Assembly (NCBI GenBank): GCA_937921825.1
Contig: CAKZVK010000034.1
Location: forward strand, 1 to 64,000
Direction: 5' to 3'
DNA length: 64,000 nt
From: an uncultured Saprospiraceae bacterium
Lineage (GTDB): Bacteria; Bacteroidota; Bacteroidia; Chitinophagales; Saprospiraceae
Below, piece by piece: positions 26,701 through 33,448 of this stretch. A model generated the notes under the pieces. The model was not told where the DNA came from and searched no databases. It worked only from the letters and a program-made list of their open reading frames with translations. Both the position numbers and the translations under genes were made by a program. The number at the start of each line of letters is the position of its first letter. Position 1 is the stretch's first letter.

Positions 26701-28516
26701 GGAAGCAAACATCAAAATCTCCTGCTACGCCAGCACTCGCAATTTCTATAAAGTAGGTATTACCTCCTGCTACCCCAATTTGTACTTCGTCAGAACCTTC
26801 ACAGGATACTTCCGCAGTACTACAATCATTTTCATATATGGATATAACAGGATCAAAATTTCCTGCAATATTATCCACTGATACCGTCAGTACTGATCCA
26901 GCTTCTGCAAAATCAACTGCAAACCATAGTCCATTGCTTTGGCAAGTTCCAGAGCATGAATTTTGCGCACAAGCAGGAATACATACTGGATTATTAAGGT
27001 TCAAAGTAGTTACTGGGACACTTGCGCTGCAAGCATCTTCAATAGGCACACCACATTGGGTATAAGCATAATTTATTTCAAAAGAGCCACAATCAGCAGC
27101 TGCAGAAGTAACCCTTAAAAAATAAGATTCTCCACAATTTGGAAATTCTTCTGTAAAATCTCCAGTATCATCATATACTAATGGACCTCCGCAGCCTTCA
27201 TATAATTCTATAGCAAGGCTACCTCCAACATCTAAATTGGTAAAGGCTATTTCTACTCCATCTTGTACAGGATCTATTTTGTACCATATTTCACCACTTG
27301 CAAGACAACAGTTATTAACCGGCCCTGTCCCAACAATGTCAATATCCTCTGCATCTGAACAAGAAATATTCATAGGAGCCATAGGTGTATCTAAGTCAAA
27401 TTCTCCATTACCATCTATAAGTACAAAATACGTCGTGGAAGGATCTGCAGAGATGGCAGTGCCTTCTATAGAACAGTCTCCAAGAGAATTCAATGAGCCA
27501 CAAGATCCTTCGAAGAGCTCAAAATTATCATTACTCGTAATTGTAAATTCTGGCAAGCTGGCATCAGCAGTGAATGTATACCAAGTACCTATCACACCAT
27601 CCATACAATCTCCTGACGTAGCTTCAGAATCTGGACAAGTAGTATTATCACCCGTTCCAGTTAAGAAATCGCCACAAACCACAGGATTATTATTTAAGGC
27701 AACAGCACCAGAACATAGGTCTTCTGCTGGTCCAGTTACTGGAGTTTCTTCTATTGAAAATTCTCCTGCATCAGCTGCAGCAGAAGATACCTCTACAAAG
27801 TATGTACCTGCTAGTAAGCATTCCGCCTCTACAACATCAGTACAGGCTCCATTAGTGGAAACTGCAGCACCGCCACAACTGTCATATATATCTACTTCTG
27901 GATTGGCTATGGGATTAGCACCATCTGGTGTGACCTCTACCGTCAGGGTCGTTCCATCATTTGCTACATCAACCTCAAACCACACTGAGTTATCTCCACT
28001 ACAGCCCCCTGAAGGCGCATTGGCACAAACATTATTTTGTGCTGATAGAGTGCCATTTAGAGGTTCAGCTGAGGAACAGTCTTCATTGCTTGGTGCAGCA
28101 GGAAAGATAAACTCAAAATCTGCTCCGTCCACTGCCGCAACGAAGAAAAGATCGCCCGCATTTGTATACGTATTGAATCCACCTTGACACTGTAGTTCAG
28201 TCAGACTAGAACAGTCAGCACCTTCGAATAGGACAACATCATCACCAAAATCATCAAAATCAAAAGTGATAATAGCTGGATCTATGGAAAATGCATACCA
28301 TTCCACATCTGCTGGATCCAAACAAGTACCGGCAAGTTCGGGATCATCAGTCCCATCTCCTGGGCCTGCTGTAAAAGAGGAATTTCCTGTTGTACAATCT
28401 ACAGTTATAGAGTTGGACTCTGCATCGGCACAGGTAGGTTCCTGCGAGAAGACTTGTAGACTTGTAAAGAAGAAAAAACAGAAAAACAAAGAATTGAGAA
28501 TAGATAACTTATTCAT
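20783..28516 (-). CDS. Giant secreted multi-domain protein with PPC-like repeats and type B C-terminal sorting domain
   Basis: 2577 aa with a signal peptide (MNKLSILNSLFFCFFFFTSL, cleaved after VFSQ). Residues about 25-620 hold five PPC-like units of about 110-120 residues, recognisable by the opening CSxAxxL, the central W(Y/F)xxD and the closing YFVxVxS phrases. Next come a cysteine-rich unit, PKD and SprB-like units (TGGTPPFSYLW near 985; TGGTGPFTYIW near 1365), four tandem modules of about 178 residues (about 1520-2220) that open with a (D/S)C(D/S/N)CPP/N phrase, and another SprB-like unit (GGNGNVQYSVDGG). The last 100 residues (VYIPNVFDPNEND, IYDRWGELVYSA, GVYVYFIEV, GDITIIR) are the gliding-motility-associated sorting domain. 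It is the most upstream of the four giant genes and has a 463-base divergent promoter region. Probably a surface or released adhesin. Confidence 0.9.
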   Translation of the reverse strand: MNKLSILNSLFFCFFFFTSLQVFSQEPTCADAESNSITVDCTTGNSSFTAGPGDGTDDPELAGTCLDPADVEWYAFSIDPAIITFDFDDFGDDVVLFEGADCSSLTELQCQGGFNTYTNAGDLFFVAAVDGADFEFIFPAAPSNEDCSSAEPLNGTLSAQNNVCANAPSGGCSGDNSVWFEVDVANDGTTLTVEVTPDGANPIANPEVDIYDSCGGAAVSTNGACTDVVEAECLLAGTYFVEVSSAAADAGEFSIEETPVTGPAEDLCSGAVALNNNPVVCGDFLTGTGDNTTCPDSEATSGDCMDGVIGTWYTFTADASLPEFTITSNDNFELFEGSCGSLNSLGDCSIEGTAISADPSTTYFVLIDGNGEFDLDTPMAPMNISCSDAEDIDIVGTGPVNNCCLASGEIWYKIDPVQDGVEIAFTNLDVGGSLAIELYEGCGGPLVYDDTGDFTEEFPNCGESYFLRVTSAAADCGSFEINYAYTQCGVPIEDACSASVPVTTLNLNNPVCIPACAQNSCSGTCQSNGLWFAVDFAEAGSVLTVSVDNIAGNFDPVISIYENDCSTAEVSCEGSDEVQIGVAGGNTYFIEIASAGVAGDFDVCFLYEDVPSSCAEWDSPTITRPEFPGADQEGPFCPGETVEFCFDLTFTTAGAAPPNGNNCQWLQGVIPVMGDGWDLDATPLDGQVVNSDLPDWHDDVLYFPHNPTTNPVLGLEPSPHNSNGIALTYPTGGLSSGDLLPGGWYGVTTTGGGNCDGGSDPNGAWGVNPGGCNASATFPICFELTVKQFEDEQECEEADLSIKLFAMADGMTGCWDNTACAQDMPADWTDGEVECDGLVELEADDVIVCSGDPADVFIDTANGDDADIYVFVVEENQTSEAMDHEPLAFGTNSAVLIDEIENTSGSIQVVTYMAFARGELCDGPPIEFTVTVLPAIEIFYDEPIIICPGDTYPITPTVTGGTPPFSYLWISPSGDELSEDPNFVLPHENNLDPGEHFVTFLVTDSEDCTQDISVDYELTPGINHSIDGPLDICISGNMMGTEYCADHDTISTSSNYDYQWTFGAGVVLSTDDDEKCVTIDESVTPPGTYNMTLEIFDDFDCVHDTTVIFTLSNGPSLVLEPGGCNGSDLKLLGINTNHANVPSFLHIVQPSGPGGTLLPGDTLGTGIPLLTDTLCVTTSNLSLPVQLIGASSGGCMPAPVSYTIPPVETPMFTAPTAPICEGESVTLSLSNPGTFTNAQWTDGTNVWMIASITESPTTNTTYTFTATNPLGCEVNEQFNIIVNELPGAEISGSATFCAGQSSDLTATTTGGTGPFTYIWSDNSTAQTLNVTTAGTYSVTITDATQCSSEDSVEVTVDTELDVNISYLPFCAGDQTQLTVGAFDSYEWFDASGTSVGTGPTLDNIASGSYYVEVSLGNCPGTSPTIEVMAVEDLPDLQGLTIDPVCNASGGAFDVTLNLDMLIPPQVQGFWRDENDLPISNSSDVSFLGDPAGTVTYSYITTNATAPCVNDTISLDILVNECDCPPPVSQLPDQCGAGSMEINLNSLTSSTGSWSSTSTDLVINNGLLILDETTPTGTYTVEFTHDVTLPDNCTAPYETTFTVYQPLTAELDQTAIPCNSSSTMEPTFVDLSSLILSGDNSGTWETTNSAVTITNDIVDFVNLPTGPYDFTYRLEELGSPCGPQLLTATVNVRDCSCPPLVMNALDPMCSSGGVINLNDSSILNNPDALVGVWSMTPDVPGALLGDQFTVDGVPADTYTFTFTLQNPTPNCDEFVSQEMVVSEPLEAMVPMSIEACNGVIDMDPRPTELDLESLVTGDMGGTWTVSSNFNGGIIDDINQVDFIEVDPDTYTFTYTVPANGACDETSYPLEVEVVSCNCPNFDADYPDLCSADGEYDLNDIWVDPTSVDPGSWVQLSGDSQVAISMGSLIDLSSMDGRYQFGYIVDNLPAGCDPLPFFFSVETPPDVMVTDNLTVCNAESTMGDNCISLNANASGAAGVWTIDPTYTNNATDITNICFDGIDPGTEFTFEFNVPNNNSACGPQDFQMRVLVLDCSCPNIAILQPDDICEGSLITLSDLEANPALIADGGWTVDNPDGIIAGDNFVPSEPGVYVLRYTADDPGAPPCEPFSEVTVSVVERLSAGSALPPYEICGGNDETVDLSTRLMDSNPGGGWSAASTNPTGGTFDDIAGTFNSAGAADGTYEFMYTIAATPECTGDDVTIQIEISGGPVADAGTDAEVACEDTAELGGPNTTTGAGVTYSWTSTTGEDLPTEATIDVNLAGTYTLMVTDAAGCTATDEVVITGVGGLSVESEVMNPPCFGEPGILIVTATGGNGNVQYSVDGGATFQGDDIFNSLEPGSYTLVVEDESGCRSIQEFVVNEPAVLEVDAGEDRQVEIGDEQYTLEAAVSIDSDSIVNVLWTDCETGEPLCEGNYDLCGTIMVNPEIFNEYCVVVTDVNGCTSESSVILREKLVRDVYIPNVFDPNENDPTNQTFHVHADRFVESVNFLDIYDRWGELVYSAPANHPPNDPAFGWNGKWNNDGNNVEQGVYVYFIEVQYVDNGNGAETEIYAGDITIIR
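21850..23960 (-). repeat. Four tandem ~535-bp protein-coding modules
   Basis: The module-opening phrase CxCPP/CxCPN recurs near 23955, 23430, 22890 and 22350, giving a period of 525-540 bases (about 178 codons). Each module has two similar halves built around a G(T/S/V)W phrase and a YxFxY/F strand, so the ancestral unit may be about 90 residues. Confidence 0.7.
26656..28440 (-). repeat. Five PPC-like modules at the N-terminus of the giant protein
   Basis: Five consecutive units of roughly 110-120 codons open with a D/E-x-C-S-x-A phrase and contain a WY or WF core, as in bacterial pre-peptidase C-terminal (PPC-like) domains. They are diverged in sequence, so this is an old protein-level repeat rather than a recent DNA duplication. 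Confidence 0.6.
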
Positions 28517-28647
28517 TATTGTGTTGTTTGAATCAAGTCAGAGTGACCATCATATTCAAACTTTTCCATCACTTGGAAATTTTAAATGAGGCTCTAATCT
28601 CTTGATTAGTACTGACTTGAAGCTTAAGCTCAAAAAATCGATTCAAC

Positions 28648-28655
28648 CAAAAGTA
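28648..28655 (-). promoter_or_regulatory. Candidate -7 box for the 2577-aa giant gene
   Basis: The minus strand reads TACTTTTG, an exact match to TAnnTTTG, about 130 bases before the ATG at 28516. No TTG is found at the usual -33 distance; the dyad at 28670-28698 occupies that place instead. If real, it may need an activator. Confidence 0.3.
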
Positions 28656-28669
28656 AAGATTTATGAGTC

Positions 28670-28698
28670 ACTTTTAGTGATAATATGATACTAAAAGT
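28670..28698. promoter_or_regulatory. 9-bp dyad, possible operator
   Basis: ACTTTTAGT (28670-28678) and its exact inverted copy ACTAAAAGT (28690-28698) are separated by 11 bases. The dyad lies just upstream of the minus-strand -7-like box at 28648-28655, where an activator or repressor site would be expected. The first arm is also part of a smaller palindrome, TCACT-TTT-AGTGA (28668-28680). Confidence 0.35.
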
Positions 28699-28979
28699 CC
28701 CATGAAATGCTGCCTACAGCAGTCCTAGTTTAATTTTATTGATTACCAACATTTAATACATATAAATAAATCTTAATATCTCAGTCCAACAAAAGCTATA
28801 TTGTGTTAAAATGTCTGTAAATGAGTGGTATATAGAAACAAATATTGGTTTTGATAAGTAATATTAATCAGAATCAATTGAGTAGTATTTGATTATTCCT
28901 ATTACATTATTAGCAATATCTTGTGCTCCGATTATATATAACTAGCGAACCAATTAATTAATCAGAAAAGACTAGATCC

Positions 28980-29561
28980 ATGATAAAAAGCAAAAATTTA
29001 GCAATTGTACTTTCCGTGTTCTTCCTTCTATCTTTTGTATCGGAGAGTTTTGCTCAAAGAACATCTTCTAGGTCATCAAGATCTACAAGAAATCAAGACA
29101 GAACAGCTGAGAAACTTGGTTTCAAGGACAAACTTGCATATGACCTCCACTTAGGAAGTATAAACTTTTCTAACTCCGGTTTTTTCCTTTCTGGAAAAAT
29201 AGGTGCTGGGTACAAAGTTATCGATAGACTGAGCTTTGGTCCTGGTCTGAAGTTTTTTTACCAGTATATAAATTTTGACCAAAGAATCAATCCAGGTCTA
29301 GAAGATATCTCTGAGTTCACTTTCGGACCTTATGGATTTGCGAGATTCAGGATAGCTGATCAATTCTATGCTAAAGCTGAGTACACCAGCTTCCGAATAA
29401 AGAATGCTGATAATCTAAACTTTCCAAGTGTAGGTATTGGCTATTGCTCTGGTTTTGGAAAATGGAAATACGGTATAGAAGTACTGATACCTACTACTAA
29501 TCAAGCAAGAGATTCTTATACCATACTAGAATATACTTTCAGTTTTCTCTACAACCTCTAA
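28980..29561 (+). CDS. Small outer-membrane beta-barrel protein, function unknown
   Basis: 193 aa, starting with a clear signal peptide (MIKSKNLAIVLSVFFLLSFV, cleaved after SFAQ). A short Arg/Ser-rich linker (RTSSRSSRSTRNQ) follows. The rest is a series of alternating amphipathic strands with Gly and aromatic residues (GFFLSGKIGAGYKVI, FTFGPYGFARFRIADQF, YAKAEYTSFRI, FPSVGIGYCSGFG), ending in aromatic strands (YTFSFLYNL) as outer-membrane barrels do. Its size suggests an 8-stranded barrel. It is shorter than the PorP/SprF family that often accompanies type B secreted proteins, so I do not call it that. It is divergent from the giant gene and convergent with the TonB receptor. The specific role is unknown. 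Confidence 0.75.
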   Translation: MIKSKNLAIVLSVFFLLSFVSESFAQRTSSRSSRSTRNQDRTAEKLGFKDKLAYDLHLGSINFSNSGFFLSGKIGAGYKVIDRLSFGPGLKFFYQYINFDQRINPGLEDISEFTFGPYGFARFRIADQFYAKAEYTSFRIKNADNLNFPSVGIGYCSGFGKWKYGIEVLIPTTNQARDSYTILEYTFSFLYNL

Positions 29562-29571
29562 GCGTCCGGAT

Positions 29572-32043
29572 TTAAAATTTTACACTAGCACCTAAAAGGA
29601 AATTCAAGCCCGCCTGCGGGTAGAGGTAGTTTTCGGTAATAGTTGTTCGTGTGCCTTCCATCGCATCACCTACTATATAACTGTAGGTGTACCCGTTAGA
29701 GCTATACTTAGTATTCAGTAGATTATTTACAACTAACTTGAACTGGATATCTTCTATCAGATCGATATCCATATCATAGGTCGCTACGAGATCATTAATG
29801 AGATATGCTGAGAGCGCTCGGTTATCATTAGAAGTATTATCAAGGAATTGCTTGCCGACATACTTTGAAAGAAGCGTAAGATTAAAGCCCTCTAGTATAT
29901 TATAGCTCAAATTACTACCCGCAATAACTGATGGAGACAATGCTAGATCAGAATTTTCTAAGACATTGATTTCATTCATACCTGGCCCGTAGTCCGCAAT
30001 AAACTCTTCAAATCTATCTATCTTATTTCTACTCAAAGTAAGATTAGGGCTCCAAGACAAATATTCATTGATTTTGTATACGGCAGAAAGCTCCAGACCT
30101 ATTCTACTAGAGGCATCGACATTCGTTCTGACGGGTCCTCCTACATCATTAAGAGCTCCCGTCACCACCAATTGATTCTGGTATGACATGTAGTATAAGT
30201 TAGCTTCCAGACCCAATTTATCTTTTTGTGTTCTATATCCTAATTCAAAATCGAAGAGGCGTTCTGGTTGGGGGACCTCTATGCCGACAGCATCTAGAAA
30301 ATCAGAACGGACCGGCTCTCGATTGGCTACAGCAAAAGAGGCATAAGCCATATCTTGATCACTAAGACTGTAGGATAATCCAAGCTTAGGATTTATAAAG
30401 AGATATGAAGTATCTACGAGAAAACTAGACTGATCATTATCCGTACCTTCTGTATCGTAGTCAATGCTCTTGACTTGCATGTCTCCAAACAGCTTCAGCT
30501 TTCTGTTGACCTTATAATGTGCCTGCAGGTATGAATTTAGTTCGAGCTTGGTTGCATCGCTTCTGTAATACTCATTGTCTAGCAACTGTACAATCTCTGC
30601 TCTTATTAGGCTGTCTTCAGAATCTACAATCTCTCCATAGTGATCGCCTAGATAGATATTTCCACTTCCTCCTAAGGTCAAAGTCAACTGACCTGAGATC
30701 TGCTGTTCTACATTGGCTATAGCCCCTATAAAATGATTATCCAACCATCTTCTCCTTGCGAGGTTAGAAATACTGGTAGAATCACAGTCTACATAGTCAC
30801 ATAAATCCTCCTGGAACAAAAACTGCTCAAAAAAGCCTAATCCTCTAGTGTAGTGGCCTGTAAGATTAACCTTTGTCTTTGCAGTAGGCTGCAAGGCATA
30901 TAGAAGTTGGAAATGATCCTGCTTATAGTCATCCACTTGGTTTTCATAGGTGTAGGCATTGTATGTACGACCTGAATCAAAGAGATTCAGACTGTCTTCT
31001 ACCGTGTTATAATCTCCATTAGAATTATTAAAATAATGCTCTAGCAGCTCCTCTGTTGTCCCCTCTAACTTCACTTGTGGCACTCCATTCCAAGCTTGAT
31101 AGGTTCTTTCCTTCCCGGAGAAGGCATTAAACTTTAGAGAATGCCTCTCCCCTATCTTACCCACGGAAAAATACCAAGAGCTGAGATCTGAAGATGCTCT
31201 ATCTATATAGCCATCAGAGTCAATCAAGGAATACCTTCCTTCTATGACATAAGCATTATTCATAAGTCCAGTGCTGAGACTCAAGCCTATTTTTCTTGTA
31301 TTAAATGATCCATAACTCAAGTCTGCTTTCAGAAAAGGATTTTGATGAATGTAGTTCGTATTCAGTCCTACAGAACCCCCAAAAGCTCCTGAGCCGTTAG
31401 TGGATGGCCCTACCCCTCTCTGTATCTGTAGACTATTTACTGAGCTCGAAAAATCTGGAAGATCTACCCAAAAGACACCATGACTTTCAGAATCATTTAA
31501 GGGAACACCATTGATGGTCACATTTATTCTAGTGGCATCAGATCCTCTTATACGCATGCCTGTATAACCTATACCTGCTCCAGCATCGGAAGTCACAACC
31601 ATAGAAGGTGTATGCTCGACTAGAAAAGGTATGTCTTGACCTAGATTCTTTAGAGCTAGGTCTTCTTCATCCATCTGTATATAACTGAATGCAGACTCTT
31701 CTTCCAATCGATTAGCCACGACATCTATTCTATCTAATTGGTAATTAGAATCAGAAAGGCGAATATCAATAAGTTCGTCTGCAGGTACTGAAATCTCCTT
31801 TGTGTAATCCTCATATCCAACATAGGTTATCTTCAGTGTATGAGAACCTGTAGGAATATTCTCTAAGTAATAAATTCCCTCATGATCACTGATCGTAGCT
31901 AAGCTATTAGAACCTACAATAAATACTGAGGCACCTTCTAGCTCCTCTCCGCCAGCATTGTATATCTTACCAGTAAGTGTATTCTGCGAGCACAAAGGAC
32001 TGACAGACCATAAAAGAATAGATAGGGTTATAAATTTCAACAT
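29572..32043 (-). CDS. TonB-dependent outer-membrane receptor, probable thiamine receptor
   Basis: 823 aa from the ATG at 32043, giving signal peptide MLKFITLSILLWSVSPLCSQ; a longer frame to 32082 spoils this signal. Domains: carboxypeptidase-regulatory-like (CarboxypepD_reg) fold at about 22-100 (LTGKIYNAGGEELEGASVFI, then the TISDHEGIYYLENIPTG turn), plug at about 120-225 (GMRIRGSDATRINVTINGVP, LQIQRGVGPSTNGSGAFGGS), then a 22-strand-type barrel with a C-terminal aromatic residue (LNFLLGASVKF). Family members import vitamins or metal complexes using TonB energy. Here the gene is preceded by a TPP riboswitch, so thiamine or a thiamine derivative is the likely substrate; such receptors were named Omr1 in comparative work on Bacteroidota. 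The permease and kinase genes lie just upstream on the same strand. Confidence 0.9.
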   Translation of the reverse strand: MLKFITLSILLWSVSPLCSQNTLTGKIYNAGGEELEGASVFIVGSNSLATISDHEGIYYLENIPTGSHTLKITYVGYEDYTKEISVPADELIDIRLSDSNYQLDRIDVVANRLEEESAFSYIQMDEEDLALKNLGQDIPFLVEHTPSMVVTSDAGAGIGYTGMRIRGSDATRINVTINGVPLNDSESHGVFWVDLPDFSSSVNSLQIQRGVGPSTNGSGAFGGSVGLNTNYIHQNPFLKADLSYGSFNTRKIGLSLSTGLMNNAYVIEGRYSLIDSDGYIDRASSDLSSWYFSVGKIGERHSLKFNAFSGKERTYQAWNGVPQVKLEGTTEELLEHYFNNSNGDYNTVEDSLNLFDSGRTYNAYTYENQVDDYKQDHFQLLYALQPTAKTKVNLTGHYTRGLGFFEQFLFQEDLCDYVDCDSTSISNLARRRWLDNHFIGAIANVEQQISGQLTLTLGGSGNIYLGDHYGEIVDSEDSLIRAEIVQLLDNEYYRSDATKLELNSYLQAHYKVNRKLKLFGDMQVKSIDYDTEGTDNDQSSFLVDTSYLFINPKLGLSYSLSDQDMAYASFAVANREPVRSDFLDAVGIEVPQPERLFDFELGYRTQKDKLGLEANLYYMSYQNQLVVTGALNDVGGPVRTNVDASSRIGLELSAVYKINEYLSWSPNLTLSRNKIDRFEEFIADYGPGMNEINVLENSDLALSPSVIAGSNLSYNILEGFNLTLLSKYVGKQFLDNTSNDNRALSAYLINDLVATYDMDIDLIEDIQFKLVVNNLLNTKYSSNGYTYSYIVGDAMEGTRTTITENYLYPQAGLNFLLGASVKF

Positions 32044-32107
32044 AACTGCTTGTATAAAAACTATGAATAAATATTCCATCAAGGATGAGGTCTAGAATCA
32101 ACTAGAT

Positions 32108-32190
32108 CAGTTATTCCCTTCCAAGAATTACCTTGGCAGGTTCATTGGGTATAATCTCAGCCTATTTCTAAGCACCCCTGTTGGAACGAC
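32108..32190 (-). promoter_or_regulatory. TPP (thiamine pyrophosphate) riboswitch
   Basis: The minus strand carries all conserved TPP (THI-box) elements in order: GGGGTGC (32179-32173 region), GGCTGAGATTATACCC, ATGAACCTG, a P4/P5 hairpin CCAA-GGTAATTC-TTGG, and GGAAGGGAA (ending near 32114). P2 forms between GGGGT and ACCC. P1 is weak by eye. The element lies 65-70 bases upstream of the receptor ATG at 32043 and downstream of the kinase stop at 32222, so it should lower expression of the receptor when TPP is plentiful. Because this group often controls translation and no clear terminator follows, translational control is inferred. Confidence 0.92.
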
Positions 32191-32191
32191 G

Positions 32192-32199
32192 CAAAAATA
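32192..32199 (-). promoter_or_regulatory. Candidate -7 box driving the riboswitch leader
   Basis: The minus strand reads TATTTTTG, an exact TAnnTTTG match, placed so that transcription would start right at the 5' side of the TPP riboswitch. No TTG at the usual -33 distance. It would let the receptor be transcribed independently of the upstream permease and kinase genes. Confidence 0.4.
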
Positions 32200-32221
32200 C
32201 ACAAACAGTGTATTAGTAGAG

Positions 32222-32719
32222 CTATCCTTGGACAATTTCTAATGCCTTCTCTAACCTATTTTGGTCCACGCCATTCACCACTTGATACTCCCAACCAAGT
32301 TTTTCTAATTCACGGCGATATTGGGAGAAGATTTCCTTTGTTTCATTAGGACTTTCTCTTAGTCCATCTTGGACCCAAGGTAGATCTGGTTCCATCAGTA
32401 AGACGAAGTCATAAGGTCTGATCTGTGCAAGCTGCTCGTCTATCCATGGTATAACAATTCCAAACTTTATCTCAGACCAAAGCTTGAGATTGAGCAGGAA
32501 GGTGTCCAATATAAGAGCTTGCTCTGGGGGAAACACCTGGACAAATTGATGATGCTGCTCAGCTATTGTGAGGATATCTTCGTTAGTATAGTGAGGACCA
32601 TAAGACTCTAGATAGGTTCGGGCAAATTCTGGAAACCATGGCAACTCGAGTTTACTACTCAACTGACTGGCAAGAGTAGACTTGCCTGTACATTCTGGGC
32701 CAGTAATAAGGATGCGCAT
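32222..32719 (-). CDS. NadR-like P-loop kinase (AAA_28 type), possible thiamine kinase
   Basis: 165 aa from the ATG at 32719, two bases after the stop of the permease gene, so the two are translationally coupled; a longer frame to 32875 only overlaps the permease. The P-loop GPECTGKST is at residues 7-15, followed by a Walker-B-like LILDTFLLNLK and the LLMEPDLPWVQDG phrase typical of the ribosylnicotinamide-kinase domain of NadR. The NadR adenylyltransferase and HTH domains are absent. Family members phosphorylate nicotinamide riboside. Next to a PnuC-family permease and a TPP-controlled receptor, phosphorylation of imported thiamine is a reasonable alternative that traps the vitamin in the cell. 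The substrate is inferred from context only. Confidence 0.8.
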   Translation of the reverse strand: MRILITGPECTGKSTLASQLSSKLELPWFPEFARTYLESYGPHYTNEDILTIAEQHHQFVQVFPPEQALILDTFLLNLKLWSEIKFGIVIPWIDEQLAQIRPYDFVLLMEPDLPWVQDGLRESPNETKEIFSQYRRELEKLGWEYQVVNGVDQNRLEKALEIVQG

Positions 32720-32721
32720 GG

Positions 32722-33300
32722 CTATAATATTTCGACTTCGGGGTGAACCACTGATTTTTTCCAATGCCTGTATCCCACCACAGAGAGCAAAAAATAGATA
32801 ACCATAAGTCCAGAATATAATTTCAATCCCCGATCTAAATACAGCCAGACACTGAACAAGTTTATAGCCATCCAAAAAAACCAGGAAGAGAGAATTTTGT
32901 GGGCCTCCATATAGCTGGCTATCAAACTAAAGATAGTTGAGGCAGTATCTGGAAAAGGTCTCTCAGCATCGGTATAATTACTGAATAATAATCCTACACA
33001 AGCTGTAATAAAAACACCAACTCCAACGATGATAAGGTGATAAAGATGACTACGCCTCTCTACTTTGAGGTTGGAACTCTTTTCCTTATTCCATACATAC
33101 CAACCATAGACACCTATAAGTACATAATAGAAGTACAAAAAGGATTCAGCATATAACTTTGATTCAAAAAACAAAAAAATGCTCGCTAGTGAAGAAATAA
33201 TGCCAATGGGCCAGCACCATATTTTCTGGTAAATCATGAGAATTATAAAGCCCAAACTCGTGACTACTGAAAATAATTCTAAGTAAAAAAGAAAATCCAT
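32722..33300 (-). CDS. pnuC: PnuC-family vitamin permease, probable thiamine transporter (PnuT type)
   Basis: 192 aa from the ATG at 33300 (MDFLFYLELFSVVTSL); an upstream TTG at 33327 adds only nine residues. It is a polytopic inner-membrane protein with about seven hydrophobic segments and typical PnuC landmarks: WCWPIGIISS, FFESKLYAESFLYFYYV with GVYGWYVW, and the late W(M)AINLFSVWLY. PnuC proteins carry out facilitated diffusion of nicotinamide riboside, PnuT relatives carry thiamine, and uptake is driven by phosphorylation inside the cell. The kinase gene follows after a 2-base gap and the TPP-regulated receptor lies downstream, which favours thiamine. No TPP riboswitch is seen ahead of this gene. 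Confidence 0.85.
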   Translation of the reverse strand: MDFLFYLELFSVVTSLGFIILMIYQKIWCWPIGIISSLASIFLFFESKLYAESFLYFYYVLIGVYGWYVWNKEKSSNLKVERRSHLYHLIIVGVGVFITACVGLLFSNYTDAERPFPDTASTIFSLIASYMEAHKILSSWFFWMAINLFSVWLYLDRGLKLYSGLMVIYFLLSVVGYRHWKKSVVHPEVEIL

Positions 33301-33432
33301 CTTTTGTCGACTGCTTATCTTAAACAAGAATAATCAATTATTAACTGAAAGTGAGTTCTATTGGTCTCAAAAGCAAAGATCTTTTAAATACCAAATTCCA
33401 AATTTTCTCCAATGGACTGCTGCTTTTATATC

Positions 33433-33440
33433 TATCTTTG
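33433..33440 (+). promoter_or_regulatory. Candidate -7 box of the 194-aa gene upstream of era
   Basis: TATCTTTG matches TAnnTTTG exactly and ends 8 bases before the ATG at 33449. A TTG at the -33 distance is not seen. If used, it would make an almost leaderless mRNA for the 33449-34033/era unit. Confidence 0.35.
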
Positions 33441-33448
33441 GTGCATAG

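Larger units (their letters stand above)
28517..28979. other. 463-base divergent intergenic region
   Basis: AT-rich region between the start of the giant gene (minus strand) and the start of the outer-membrane barrel gene (plus strand). I see no coding frame. It holds a short hairpin CTAATC-TCTT-GATTAG (28594-28609), a -7-like box on the minus strand (28648-28655) and a 9-bp dyad (28670-28698). No convincing plus-strand promoter was found. Confidence 0.6.

Noticed and set aside
27237-28187. 316-residue plus-strand open frame opposite the 2577-aa giant gene
   Set aside because: It is the mirror of a strongly supported coding frame with clear domains. The predicted peptide is low-complexity (Ser/Thr/Pro/Ala-rich) with no motif or signal.
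2994-28516. Recurring DNA phrases inside the giant genes as a possible CRISPR array or insertion sequences
   Set aside because: The spacing is hundreds of bases and in frame, they encode repeated protein domains, and no constant short repeat with unique spacers or transposase gene is present.
28980-29561. Barrel protein as a PorP/SprF-type partner of the giant proteins
   Set aside because: PorP/SprF proteins are about 300 residues; this is 193 and shows no family landmarks I recognise.
29572-32082. Longer start for the TonB receptor at 32082
   Set aside because: It adds 13 residues in front of a clear signal peptide; the ATG at 32043 gives a normal signal sequence.
32222-32875. Longer kinase frame from 32875
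   Set aside because: It would overlap most of the permease 3' end; the P-loop protein starts naturally at the ATG at 32719.
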